The notes under the pieces were generated by a model. The model had not been told where the DNA came from, did no database searches, and saw only the letters and a program-made list of their open reading frames with translations. A DNA stretch of 64,000 nt from NCBI GenBank assembly GCA_002279825.1, contig NCCV01000003.1:248001-312000 (forward strand), read 5' to 3'. A program made the translations under genes and the position numbers. Shown piece after piece: positions 25,937 through 35,546 of this stretch (position 1 is the first letter of the stretch; every line of letters begins with the position of its first letter). This DNA comes from Sphingomonadales bacterium 12-68-11 (lineage in GTDB: Bacteria > Pseudomonadota > Alphaproteobacteria > Sphingomonadales > Sphingomonadaceae).

Positions 25937-26920
25937 TCACAGCGCCGAAACGTCGACGCCGCGCTTCGCCAGCACGGGCTTGAGCGCGAAGTAGGCCGCG
26001 CGGGTGCGGTGGTTCGGGATCTGGGGATAGAGGTGGTGCACGAGGTGCGTTTCCATCGCCATCGACATGACGTGGCCGAGCCGGCTCTTGAACACGTTGG
26101 CGTTTTCGTACCGGCCGGTGCGGCCTTCGCGCGGATGATGCGGCGCCCAGCTCAGGTAAAATCGGATGTAGCTGAGCCCGATATGGCGCGGCAGCCACCA
26201 CACCAGCGCCGCCTCGATCGCGTAGCCGGACCACGCCATCGTGAACAGCACCGCCATGAACATCAGTTGCAGGACCATCGTGTCCTTGAGCGCGCGCGCG
26301 GCGGCGGGCGTGCCCATTTCCTTGAGGATGCGCTTGTAGGCGTGGATCGAGCCGTCGACGCCGGGCTGGCGGTTGAACCAGGTCTTGTACCACGCCATCA
26401 ACGCGTTCGGCGCCTCGTCGCTGTAGTCCGGGTCCTTGAGCGGGTCGTTGCAGTGATAGTGATGCTCGAGGTGCATCAGCCGCGCCATCGAGAACGGGAA
26501 CACGATCGGGATCGTCGAGACCTTGCCGGTCCATTCGTTGATCCAGTAGTCCCTGGCGCCCGGCCGGCGGATGTTGGAATGCATCGCCTCGTGGCTGGTC
26601 ACGTAGCCGCCGGTCGCCAGCACGCACGAGACCACGAACGCCAGCCACAACGGCACCACGCCGAACATGGTGAGGGGAAAAAGGCTCAGCCACAGCGCAA
26701 ACCCGCCCCACGCGGCGGCGACATAGGGCCACATTCGCCCGCCGTGGAACTGCCGGGCGATGGCGATCTCTTCCTTGCGCAAGTCGCGCAGGACGTGGCG
26801 GTCGAGACCCTCGGAGGCCGCCAGCGGAAACGCCGTCGCACCGCTGTCGGGGACGAGCAAGTCCGCGGCCGCGCCATCGCGCGTCAGCAGCATCTCCTCG
26901 CCGGTCGGTCCGTCGGACAT
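25937..26920 (-). CDS. Membrane fatty acid desaturase family protein
   Basis: 327 residues. Three His boxes of the di-iron membrane desaturase/hydroxylase fold are visible: SHEAMHS, HLEHHYH and HLVHHLYP. Membrane segments occur around residues 65-105 and 205-245. The SHEAMHS first box resembles the AlkB-like/fatty acid desaturase subgroup; a carotenoid-modifying role (hydroxylase or ketolase) cannot be excluded. ATG at 26920 is preferred over a TTG 6 bp upstream. Forms a two-gene unit with the small membrane protein. No terminator is visible between it and thiL. Confidence 0.85.
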   Translation of the reverse strand: MSDGPTGEEMLLTRDGAAADLLVPDSGATAFPLAASEGLDRHVLRDLRKEEIAIARQFHGGRMWPYVAAAWGGFALWLSLFPLTMFGVVPLWLAFVVSCVLATGGYVTSHEAMHSNIRRPGARDYWINEWTGKVSTIPIVFPFSMARLMHLEHHYHCNDPLKDPDYSDEAPNALMAWYKTWFNRQPGVDGSIHAYKRILKEMGTPAAARALKDTMVLQLMFMAVLFTMAWSGYAIEAALVWWLPRHIGLSYIRFYLSWAPHHPREGRTGRYENANVFKSRLGHVMSMAMETHLVHHLYPQIPNHRTRAAYFALKPVLAKRGVDVSAL

Positions 26921-27095
26921 GGGCAACCCAAGAACTCACGCTTCGGCCACCGCGGCGGAAACAGGGTTAATATCGCATAAACCATGCCAACCCGCAAGAT
27001 TCCGCCGTTCTCCGCTCGTCACCGATGCAGCGCGCGTGCGTCCGGGAGCCGCGGGGCATTAGGGGTTGCGCCGCCGCCGCCCCGGGCTTAGCCAT

Positions 27096-27140
27096 CGTCA
27101 TTCCGCGCGGGACCCGGCACTCCAGCCCGGGCCCGCGCGG
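27096..27140. repeat. Hairpin element upstream of hppA
   Basis: The 9-base arms CCGCGCGGG (27103-27111) and CCCGCGCGG (27132-27140) form a strong stem. Its first 12 bases, 27096-27107, read CGTCATTCCGCG, identical to the start of the left repeat beside the GIY-YIG gene. Possibly a degraded member of that repeat family in the 5' region of hppA. Confidence 0.5.
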
Positions 27141-27169
27141 TGCCTTTGGGAGAGGGGGAAGGTCGCACA

Positions 27170-29296
<2,127 letters not shown>

Positions 29297-29315
29297 CCTC
29301 GGCAAGAAGGCTCTT

Positions 29316-29354
29316 CCGGGATCGGCCGCGCAGTCGCGCACGGGCCGATCCCGG
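29316..29354 (+). terminator. Hairpin after hppA (possible terminator without U-run)
   Basis: A perfect 12-bp stem, arms at 29316-29327 and 29343-29354, with a 15-base loop, begins 19 bp after the hppA stop. No T-run follows, so it could be an RNA-stabilising 3' structure or a Rho-related site. Confidence 0.5.
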
Positions 29355-29422
29355 CGACTCGCCGCGCTGCGGCGAATCGCCCTCGCGGCAAGCGATTTTC
29401 ACCTGTTTTTCCCCGGCAAAGC

Positions 29423-29441
29423 GCGTCCCGAACCGGGACGC
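29423..29441. other. Short perfect hairpin upstream of the PEP-CTERM gene
   Basis: GCGTCCCG-AAC-CGGGACGC, an 8-bp stem with a 3-base loop, lies in the 297-bp gap between hppA and the secreted protein gene. The function is unclear: it may be an operator or a transcript hairpin. The rest of the gap carries only the hppA hairpin; I see no clear promoter match. Confidence 0.4.
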
Positions 29442-29593
29442 TCTTGCTCGCAACTGCGGAATTTTTACCTTTCGTCAACCACCCCGAGCGCCTAAGAAGA
29501 GCGCGGTTCGGATCGACGAATCGAGGCAAAAGGACGGTGAGCCGCTCGCTTTGTCTCTTCCTGAATTTCGGGGTTAACTTGAGGAGATTGGGC

Positions 29594-30250
29594 ATGAAGA
29601 AACTTGCCGTACTTGCGGCTGCCGCCGCGCTTGCAATGCCTGCCGCCGCTTCGGCGCAGGTCGTTATCACTGCCGGTTCGGCTCCCGCCGTATCCGCTCT
29701 CAACGATTTCAAGACGCAGCTCGCGGGTCTTGGTCTGACGCAGATGTCGACCAATGCCACTCTCGATCTGGATGCCGGCAACTGGGCCATCACCTATTAC
29801 CTGCTCGGCAGCGAGAGCGGTTTCAACGACACGTTCACCGCTCCGGACGTCAACTTCACCGAAACGACGGGCTACAGCCCGTGGGGTGAGTCGTTCATCG
29901 GCGTCAGCAGCCTGGTCGGCTGGGCCGGCGGTTCGCTGGGTCCGATCCTGAACTTCTCGAGCGTCGGCGGCGCACCGGCCTCGCTCGGCAACACCGGCTT
30001 CGGCGTGTTCCTGAGCGCGGCTCAGGCCGGTTCGGAAACCACCAACTCGACGTTCTACTTCGGTTACGACGACCAGATCACCAACCCGGACGACGACAAC
30101 CACGACGACCTGATCATCAAGGCCGTTGTGTCGCCGATCCCCGAGCCCTCGACCTGGGGCCTCATGATCCTCGGCTTCGGTGCGCTGGGCATGGCGATGC
30201 GCGGTTCGCGTCGTCGCGAAACCTCGATCGGCAAGATCAACTTCGCCTGA
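29594..30250 (+). CDS. PEP-CTERM anchored secreted protein
   Basis: 218 residues. Signal peptide (MKKLAVLAAAAALAMPAAAS, cleavage near ASAQ), an Asp/Ser/Thr-rich beta-type body without recognised domain, then the sorting tail VSPIPEPSTWGLMILGFG ... MAMRGSRRR: PEP motif, transmembrane helix and Arg cluster, as in PEPxxWA-CTERM proteins of sphingomonads. Such proteins are processed by an exosortase/archaeosortase-like enzyme, not found in this window. Probable role is extracellular or surface/biofilm matrix (inference). Start follows a GAGGAGATT site and the gene ends in a strong terminator. Confidence 0.88.
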   Translation: MKKLAVLAAAAALAMPAAASAQVVITAGSAPAVSALNDFKTQLAGLGLTQMSTNATLDLDAGNWAITYYLLGSESGFNDTFTAPDVNFTETTGYSPWGESFIGVSSLVGWAGGSLGPILNFSSVGGAPASLGNTGFGVFLSAAQAGSETTNSTFYFGYDDQITNPDDDNHDDLIIKAVVSPIPEPSTWGLMILGFGALGMAMRGSRRRETSIGKINFA

Positions 30251-30284
30251 CACGCCGGAGCGCTCACGCGCTCCAAGCGATAGG

Positions 30285-30324
30285 AAAACCCCATCCGGCC
30301 CCGGCCGGGTGGGGTTTTCTTTGT
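30285..30324 (+). terminator. Rho-independent terminator of the PEP-CTERM gene
   Basis: A 16-bp stem (30285-30300 with 30303-30318, one wobble pair) with a tight loop, flanked on both sides by A4/T4 and followed by CTTTGTT. The AAAA...TTTT ends make it capable of working in both directions. Confidence 0.9.
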
Positions 30325-30616
30325 TGACCAGATTAGGCCCTTCTTTGCGACCCCAGCCTGGCTTTCGGCGCGGCGTCACGGCCGCGATCGGACACAGGGC
30401 AACCGAGCCTTTGGCCAGCCGCGCGCGGCGTTTCTCCGAACCGGTGCTGCCGGGGCGACGGCCGAACGAGTAAGCACCGTCAACTGCTGCTTCCGCGCTT
30501 TGGGTTCGATCCGGCGCGGGCATGGCGCGTGTCGCGCCGGATTCAGGGCCTTACCGGCTGTCGGCAACGACTGACCGGATTGACTGACGCCGCCGCTCCG
30601 CGCATCGCGGCTTTCG
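30325..30616. other. Intergenic region without recognised gene
   Basis: The 366-bp gap between the PEP-CTERM gene and tesB contains the terminator and then ~290 bp of GC-rich sequence. I find no ORF with coding character, no tRNA and no repeat copy here. A GGTTCGATCC string near 30510 resembles a tRNA T-loop but has no surrounding cloverleaf. Presumably it carries the tesB promoter. Confidence 0.5.
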
Positions 30617-31507
30617 ATGGCGACTGCCCCGCTCACTCCCGAACAGCTCGTCGCCGAGCTGACTCTGCTACTCGATCTCGAGCCGCGGGGCGGCGACCGC
30701 TTTATCGGCCGCCAGCAACTCGACGGGACGGGCCGCGTGTTCGGCGGGCAAGCGATCGCGCAGGCGCTGGTCGCCGCGCGGCGCAGCGTGCCGCTCGATC
30801 GGCATGCCCATTCGCTGCATGCCTACTTCCTGCGGCCCGGAAGCGACGCATTGCCGATCGAGTTCCGCGTCAAGCGCGATCTCGATGGGCGCAGCTTCTC
30901 GAACCGCCGGGTGGTGGCCAGCCAGAAGGGCGAGCCGATCCTCAACCTGATCGTGTCGTTCCAGGAGCCGCAGGAAGGCCCCCAGCACCAGTTGCCGACG
31001 ATGCCGGACGTGCCACCGCCCGAAGAGCTGGAGCCCGACGCGGTGCTGCGCCGGCGATTCGCGGAGGACATGCCCCCGGGCCCGCTGCGCGACCTGATGA
31101 TGCGGCAGCGGCCGATCGACATCCGCTCGGTTGAGCCGCGCAACTGGCAATCGCCGGGAAAGCGTGCGCCGGTCGCGCACTGCTGGTTCCGCACGGTCTC
31201 CTCGCTGCCCGACCACCCGCCGATCCACCGCGCGGTACTCGCCTATGCCAGCGACTTCCAATTGCTCTCGACCGCGATCCAGCCGCACGGGCTGAGCTTC
31301 CACAAAGGCGAGATCAAGGCCGCCAGCCTTGACCACGCATTGTGGTTCCATGGCCCGTTCCGCGCCGACGACTGGCTGCTCTACGTCACCGACAGCCCGT
31401 GGTCCGGCCTTGCCCGCGGGTTCGGACGCGGGCAGATTTTCACCCGCGACGGCCGCCTGGTGGCGAGCGTTGCGCAGGAAGGCATGCTGCGCACGATCAC
31501 GTTCTGA
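30617..31507 (+). CDS. tesB: Acyl-CoA thioesterase II
   Basis: Hydrolyses medium/long acyl-CoAs. 296 residues forming a double hot-dog. Motifs of the TesB family: GRVFGGQAIAQALVAA at the N-terminus, HSLHAYFLRPGS, and the catalytic Asp/Thr(Ser)/Gln region YASDFQLL, SLDHALWFHGPF and LVASVAQEGMLR. All expected positions are present, except that Ser appears in SLDHA where Thr or Ser can occur. Single gene, convergent with the stress protein gene, 9 bp apart. Confidence 0.95.
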   Translation: MATAPLTPEQLVAELTLLLDLEPRGGDRFIGRQQLDGTGRVFGGQAIAQALVAARRSVPLDRHAHSLHAYFLRPGSDALPIEFRVKRDLDGRSFSNRRVVASQKGEPILNLIVSFQEPQEGPQHQLPTMPDVPPPEELEPDAVLRRRFAEDMPPGPLRDLMMRQRPIDIRSVEPRNWQSPGKRAPVAHCWFRTVSSLPDHPPIHRAVLAYASDFQLLSTAIQPHGLSFHKGEIKAASLDHALWFHGPFRADDWLLYVTDSPWSGLARGFGRGQIFTRDGRLVASVAQEGMLRTITF

Positions 31508-31516
31508 GCGCCTCGC

Positions 31517-32332
31517 TCAATGCGCGAGCAGGAGCGGCAGCGACGGGGCGGTCAGCATCCGCCGGGTAACCCCGCCGAATATCGTCTCAATCATGCGGGA
31601 ATGGCCGTAAGCGCCTGAAACGAGCAACTCGGCACGGCGCGCGCGGGCTGCTTCCTCGAGGGTATGGGCAACGCCTTCGGGCAGCACCGGCAGTTCGACG
31701 AGTTCGCACTCAATGCCGTGCCGCGCCAGGTATTCGGCCCCGCGCAGCGGCGGCATGTCGAAGCCGTCGCCGCGGCCGGGTTCGGCCACTCGCGCCAGAT
31801 AGACCTCGCTCGCCTCGCCCAACAGCGGCAGCGCGGCGCGCAGAGCGCGTGACGATTCGGGGGAGCCGTTCCACGCCACCAGCGCGGGACCGCCGACCGA
31901 GAGGCGCGGCTGGTCCGGCGGCACCACGAGCAGCGGCGTGCGGCCGTGGATCGCCAGCGTGCCGGCAAGCCGCGACGGCCCCCGGGTCTCGCCCGGCGGC
32001 GGGACCGCACCGATGACGACCACATCGCTCAGCGCCGCATATTCGAGCAGGCGGCTGCTATCGAGCCCGCGCTCGTCGATCCAGTCCCAGCGCACGTCTT
32101 CGCCCGCGAGGCGCGCTTCGGTGGCCTCGCGCACCCGGTCGGCCACCTCTTGCATCACCGTCATCAGCTCGACCACCGCCGTACCGTAGAAGTCGCCGGG
32201 CACGGCGTACTCGAATGCGATCGGCTGCAGGCACGTGACGTGCCCGTCGAACCGCCGCGCCAGATCGAGCGCGGCCGCGAGGCGGGCGGACAGCCCGGCA
32301 TCGTCGTGAACATGGAGTAGAATCGAGCGCAT
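31517..32332 (-). CDS. Tandem universal stress protein
   Basis: 271 residues with two UspA-like domains, about residues 1-140 and 150-271. The N-terminal domain begins SILLHVHDDAGLSARLAAAL; the C-terminal one ends in GAYGHSRMIETIFGGVTR, the G-x2-G-x9-G-T ATP-binding loop. The first domain lacks a clean version of this loop, which is common in tandem Usps. ATG at 32332 gives the usual N-terminal beta strand; an 18-residue upstream extension has no homology. Downstream of uvrC on the same strand with an 80-bp gap on the 5' side. Confidence 0.9.
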   Translation of the reverse strand: MRSILLHVHDDAGLSARLAAALDLARRFDGHVTCLQPIAFEYAVPGDFYGTAVVELMTVMQEVADRVREATEARLAGEDVRWDWIDERGLDSSRLLEYAALSDVVVIGAVPPPGETRGPSRLAGTLAIHGRTPLLVVPPDQPRLSVGGPALVAWNGSPESSRALRAALPLLGEASEVYLARVAEPGRGDGFDMPPLRGAEYLARHGIECELVELPVLPEGVAHTLEEAARARRAELLVSGAYGHSRMIETIFGGVTRRMLTAPSLPLLLAH

Positions 32333-32411
32333 CGGATCCTCCTGGCTGATAGCCGGGGAATGGCCGACGTCAGGGGCGGCGCGCATTGACCGGGGTCAAG
32401 CGGGCCGATGA

Positions 32412-34352
32412 CTAGCTGCTCGGGTGGTAGAAATCGTACACCGCCTGCGCCACCGTGGCGCTGACGCCGGGCGCGCGCTGCAAGTCTTCGAGCGAGGCCG
32501 CGCGCACTTTGCCGGCGGTGCCGAAATGCAGCAGCAGCGCGCGCTTGCGGGCCGGGCCGATCCCCGGAATCTCGTCGAGCGGCGAGGCGCTGATCGCGCG
32601 GCTGCGCTTGGCGCGGTGCGCGCCGATGGCGAACCGGTGCACCTCGTCGCGCAAGCGCTGGAGATGGAACAGCACCGGCGAATTGACCGGCAGCATCTTC
32701 TCGCGCCCGTCGGGGAAGTGGAACACCTCGCGCCCCTCGCGGCCGTGGTGCGGCCCCTTGGCGATCGCGATCAGCGGCACATCCTCGATGCCGAGCTCCT
32801 CGAGCGCATCGCGCACCGCCGACATCTGGCCCTTGCCGCCGTCGATCAGCACCAGGTCGGGCCAGGCGCCGCCGTCGCGGTCCGGATCTTCTTCCTGCGC
32901 GCGAGCAAACCGGCGCTGCAAGACCTCGCGCATCATCCCGAAATCGTCGTTCGACTGCGCACTCTTGATGTTGAACTTGCGGTACTGGTTCTTGAGCAGC
33001 CCCTCGGGCCCGGCTACGATCATTGCCCCGACCGCCTTGTCGCCCTGAATGTGGCTGTTGTCGTAGACTTCGATCCGGCGCGGCTCTTCGGCCAGTTCGA
33101 GGAACTCGGTCAGCTCGCGCCAGATGACCGCCTGGGTGCCGCTTTCGGCGAGCCGCCGGTCGAGCGCCTCGGCGGCGTTGCGGCGGGCTTGCTCCAGCAG
33201 ACGGCGGCGGTCGCCGCGCTGCGGCACCGAGATCGCGACCTTGCGCCCCGCCGCAGTGCCCAGCGCCTCCTCAAGCAGTGCCTGCTCGGGCAGCGGACGG
33301 TCGATCAGCACGGTGCGCGGCGGGGGCACTTCTTCGTAGAACTGCGCCAGCACGCGGGCGAGCACCTCGTCCTCTGCGACTCCGGCGGTGTGGCTGGGAA
33401 AGAACGCGCGGTGGCCCCAGTTCTGCCCGCCACGCACGAAGAAGCCCTGGATGGCAATCTGCCCGCCTTTCGACGCGAGCGCGAACACGTCGGCATCGCC
33501 CAGCCCTTCGGCGTTGATCGCCTGGCTACCCTGGATGAAGGTCGCGGCGCGCAGCCGGTCGCGCAGCAGAGCCGCGCTTTCGAAATCGAGCGCTTCGGCC
33601 GCCGCGGCCATCTGCGTCTCGATCTTCTTCTGCACCGCACCCGACTTGCCGCCGAGGAAGTCCTTCGCCTCGCGGACCAGTTCGTCGTAGCCGGCCTGGT
33701 CGATCCGCTGCACGCACGGCGCCGAACAGCGCTTGATCTGGTAGAGCAGGCACGGCCGGTCACGCCGCGAGAAAAAGCTGTCTGTGCAGGATCTTAGCAG
33801 GAACAGCTTCTGCAGCGCGTTAATCGTGACATTTACCGATCCGGCGCTCGCAAACGGCCCGTAGTAATCGCCCACCGCCTTGCGCGCGCCGCGGTGCTTC
33901 ATGATCCGCGGAAAGTCGTGGCCCGCGCGCAGCAGGATGAACGGGAAGCTTTTGTCGTCGCGCAACAGCACGTTATAGGGCGGGCGGAACCGCTTGATCA
34001 GCTGCGCTTCGAGCAGCAGCGCCTCGGCTTCCGAATTAGTGGTGACGATCTCCAGCCCGCGCGTCTGCGCGACCATGCGCTGCAGCCGGCTCGGCAGTGC
34101 GGCGACCTGGCAGTAGTTCGCGACCCGGTTCTTCAGCGCCCGCGCCTTGCCCACGTAAAGCACTTCGCCGCGCCCATCGAGCATGCGGTAAACGCCCGGC
34201 TTGGGAGGCAAAGTTCGCACCACGGTGCGGATCGCTTCGACCCCAGCGGCCAGGTCGGGCTGCGAGGCGCGCATCGTGAACGACGCCTGCGCTTCGTTGA
34301 AGCGCTCGGCGCCCTTGGGATTGGGCGGGGTTCCGGCGGGAGTGCGGGCCAT
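32412..34352 (-). CDS. uvrC: Excinuclease ABC subunit C
   Basis: Makes both incisions in nucleotide excision repair. 646 residues. Order: GIY-YIG nuclease domain (PPKPGVYRMLDGRGE, LYVGKAR, residues ~48-125), Cys-rich linker (CLLYQIKRCSAPC), UVR domain (~220-260), the RNase H-like nuclease (IEVYDNSHIQGDKAVGAMIV, LVLIDGGKGQ) and C-terminal double helix-hairpin-helix (IPGIGPARKRALLLHFG). All catalytic residues appear present. The N-terminal ~45 residues before the GIY domain form an extension of low similarity. Confidence 0.97.
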   Translation of the reverse strand: MARTPAGTPPNPKGAERFNEAQASFTMRASQPDLAAGVEAIRTVVRTLPPKPGVYRMLDGRGEVLYVGKARALKNRVANYCQVAALPSRLQRMVAQTRGLEIVTTNSEAEALLLEAQLIKRFRPPYNVLLRDDKSFPFILLRAGHDFPRIMKHRGARKAVGDYYGPFASAGSVNVTINALQKLFLLRSCTDSFFSRRDRPCLLYQIKRCSAPCVQRIDQAGYDELVREAKDFLGGKSGAVQKKIETQMAAAAEALDFESAALLRDRLRAATFIQGSQAINAEGLGDADVFALASKGGQIAIQGFFVRGGQNWGHRAFFPSHTAGVAEDEVLARVLAQFYEEVPPPRTVLIDRPLPEQALLEEALGTAAGRKVAISVPQRGDRRRLLEQARRNAAEALDRRLAESGTQAVIWRELTEFLELAEEPRRIEVYDNSHIQGDKAVGAMIVAGPEGLLKNQYRKFNIKSAQSNDDFGMMREVLQRRFARAQEEDPDRDGGAWPDLVLIDGGKGQMSAVRDALEELGIEDVPLIAIAKGPHHGREGREVFHFPDGREKMLPVNSPVLFHLQRLRDEVHRFAIGAHRAKRSRAISASPLDEIPGIGPARKRALLLHFGTAGKVRAASLEDLQRAPGVSATVAQAVYDFYHPSS

Positions 34353-34538
34353 TGCCCGCGGAGATAGGCGCTCGCGCCCCGCTTCTCAAACCGCCGGCGG
34401 CGCGAACGGTGGACGGCGCCGTTCCCGCAACAGGACGTGCTGCGCTGCAAAACTCGGCTTTGACGAATGTGGTTAATCCACTAGTTTTCCACAGGTCAGT
34501 TGCGTAGCACTGATTCGTATTCTCGCGGGGGCCGGACG

Positions 34539-35528
34539 ATGACGCTTGGACTGGGTTCGGGGGACGAAGAGCGCGGCGCAGTCAGCGCACGCGACGAACA
34601 TCCTTCGGTCATCGTAAGCGACATTGCCCGGCAGCGCCGCACCAACGCGCACGTGGTAGTCTTCGCCAACGAGAAGGGCGGCGTCGGCAAATCGACGATG
34701 GCGTTCCACTGCTCGGTCACGCTCGCGCATCTCGGCAGTGCGGTGCTGGCGATCGACTGCGACCGGCGCCAACAGTCGCTCGACCGTCTGTTCGAAGCGC
34801 GCGACGGGAGCGGGCGCACGCTGCAGGTCGACCTGCCCCGCCCCCGCCACATCGTGCTCGACAAGCAAAGCGCCACCCAGCTCTGCGAAGAGATCGAGCG
34901 GGTCGGCCAGCAGTGCGATTTCGTGGTCATCGACCTGCCGGGGCACGACACGCCGATCGGCCGGCGGGCAATCGCGCTGGCCGATACCGTGGTGACGCCG
35001 ATCAACAGCTCGCCGACCGATCTCGACGCGCTCGGCCTGCTCAGCCCGGTCAACCGCACGTTCAAGCATGCCGGCGCGTTTTCCGAAGTCGTCATGGCGA
35101 TCCGCGACGAGCGGCTGGCCAAGGGACGCGAAGCTTTCGACTGGGTGGTCGCCAAGAACCGCGTGCGCGGGTGCGAGCAGCGCCTCATCGCCTCGATCGA
35201 CGAAAGCCTGGCGGTGTTGTCGCGCGAGCTGGGGTTCCGGCTCGCTACCGGGCTGTCCGAACGGCTCGCCTATCGCGACATGCTGCCGTTCGGGCTCAGC
35301 CACCTCGATCTCAAGCTGCTGCCGCAATTGGGCTCGCGGCGCGCGCTGCCGGCCAGCGAACTGCGCCGCCTGATCGAAGACCTGCACTTGCCGCGGCTCC
35401 CCGCGCGGCAGCGCGAGACGCGCGCGTCGCGGCCGCGCGGCGCGGTCTCGGCGCAAGTCTCGGGCCGTTATCGCGACGCGATTTCCTCGGCCCTCACCGT
35501 TCGCGCCGCCGCGCCAGCGGCGAGCTAG
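34539..35528 (+). CDS. MipZ-like division-plane positioning ATPase (ParA/MinD superfamily)
   Basis: 329 residues. Deviant Walker A motif FANEKGGVGKSTMAFH (residues ~42-57), switch-type AIDCDRRQQSLDRLFE and FVVIDLPGHDTP, then VTPINSSPTDLDALGLL and AYRDMLPFGLSHLDL, which match MipZ rather than chromosome ParA. In Caulobacter MipZ forms a gradient from the poles and inhibits FtsZ. There is no parB or oriC here. A 40-residue N-terminal extension precedes the core. A possible promoter is TTGACG-N16-TAGTTT at 34460-34487 (weak). Monocistronic. Confidence 0.88.
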   Translation: MTLGLGSGDEERGAVSARDEHPSVIVSDIARQRRTNAHVVVFANEKGGVGKSTMAFHCSVTLAHLGSAVLAIDCDRRQQSLDRLFEARDGSGRTLQVDLPRPRHIVLDKQSATQLCEEIERVGQQCDFVVIDLPGHDTPIGRRAIALADTVVTPINSSPTDLDALGLLSPVNRTFKHAGAFSEVVMAIRDERLAKGREAFDWVVAKNRVRGCEQRLIASIDESLAVLSRELGFRLATGLSERLAYRDMLPFGLSHLDLKLLPQLGSRRALPASELRRLIEDLHLPRLPARQRETRASRPRGAVSAQVSGRYRDAISSALTVRAAAPAAS

Positions 35529-35546
35529 CGCGGTCGCCGCGCGCGA

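Noticed and set aside
30495..30530. tRNA-like T-loop string GGTTCGATCC
   Set aside because: No acceptor stem, D-arm or anticodon arm can be drawn around it.
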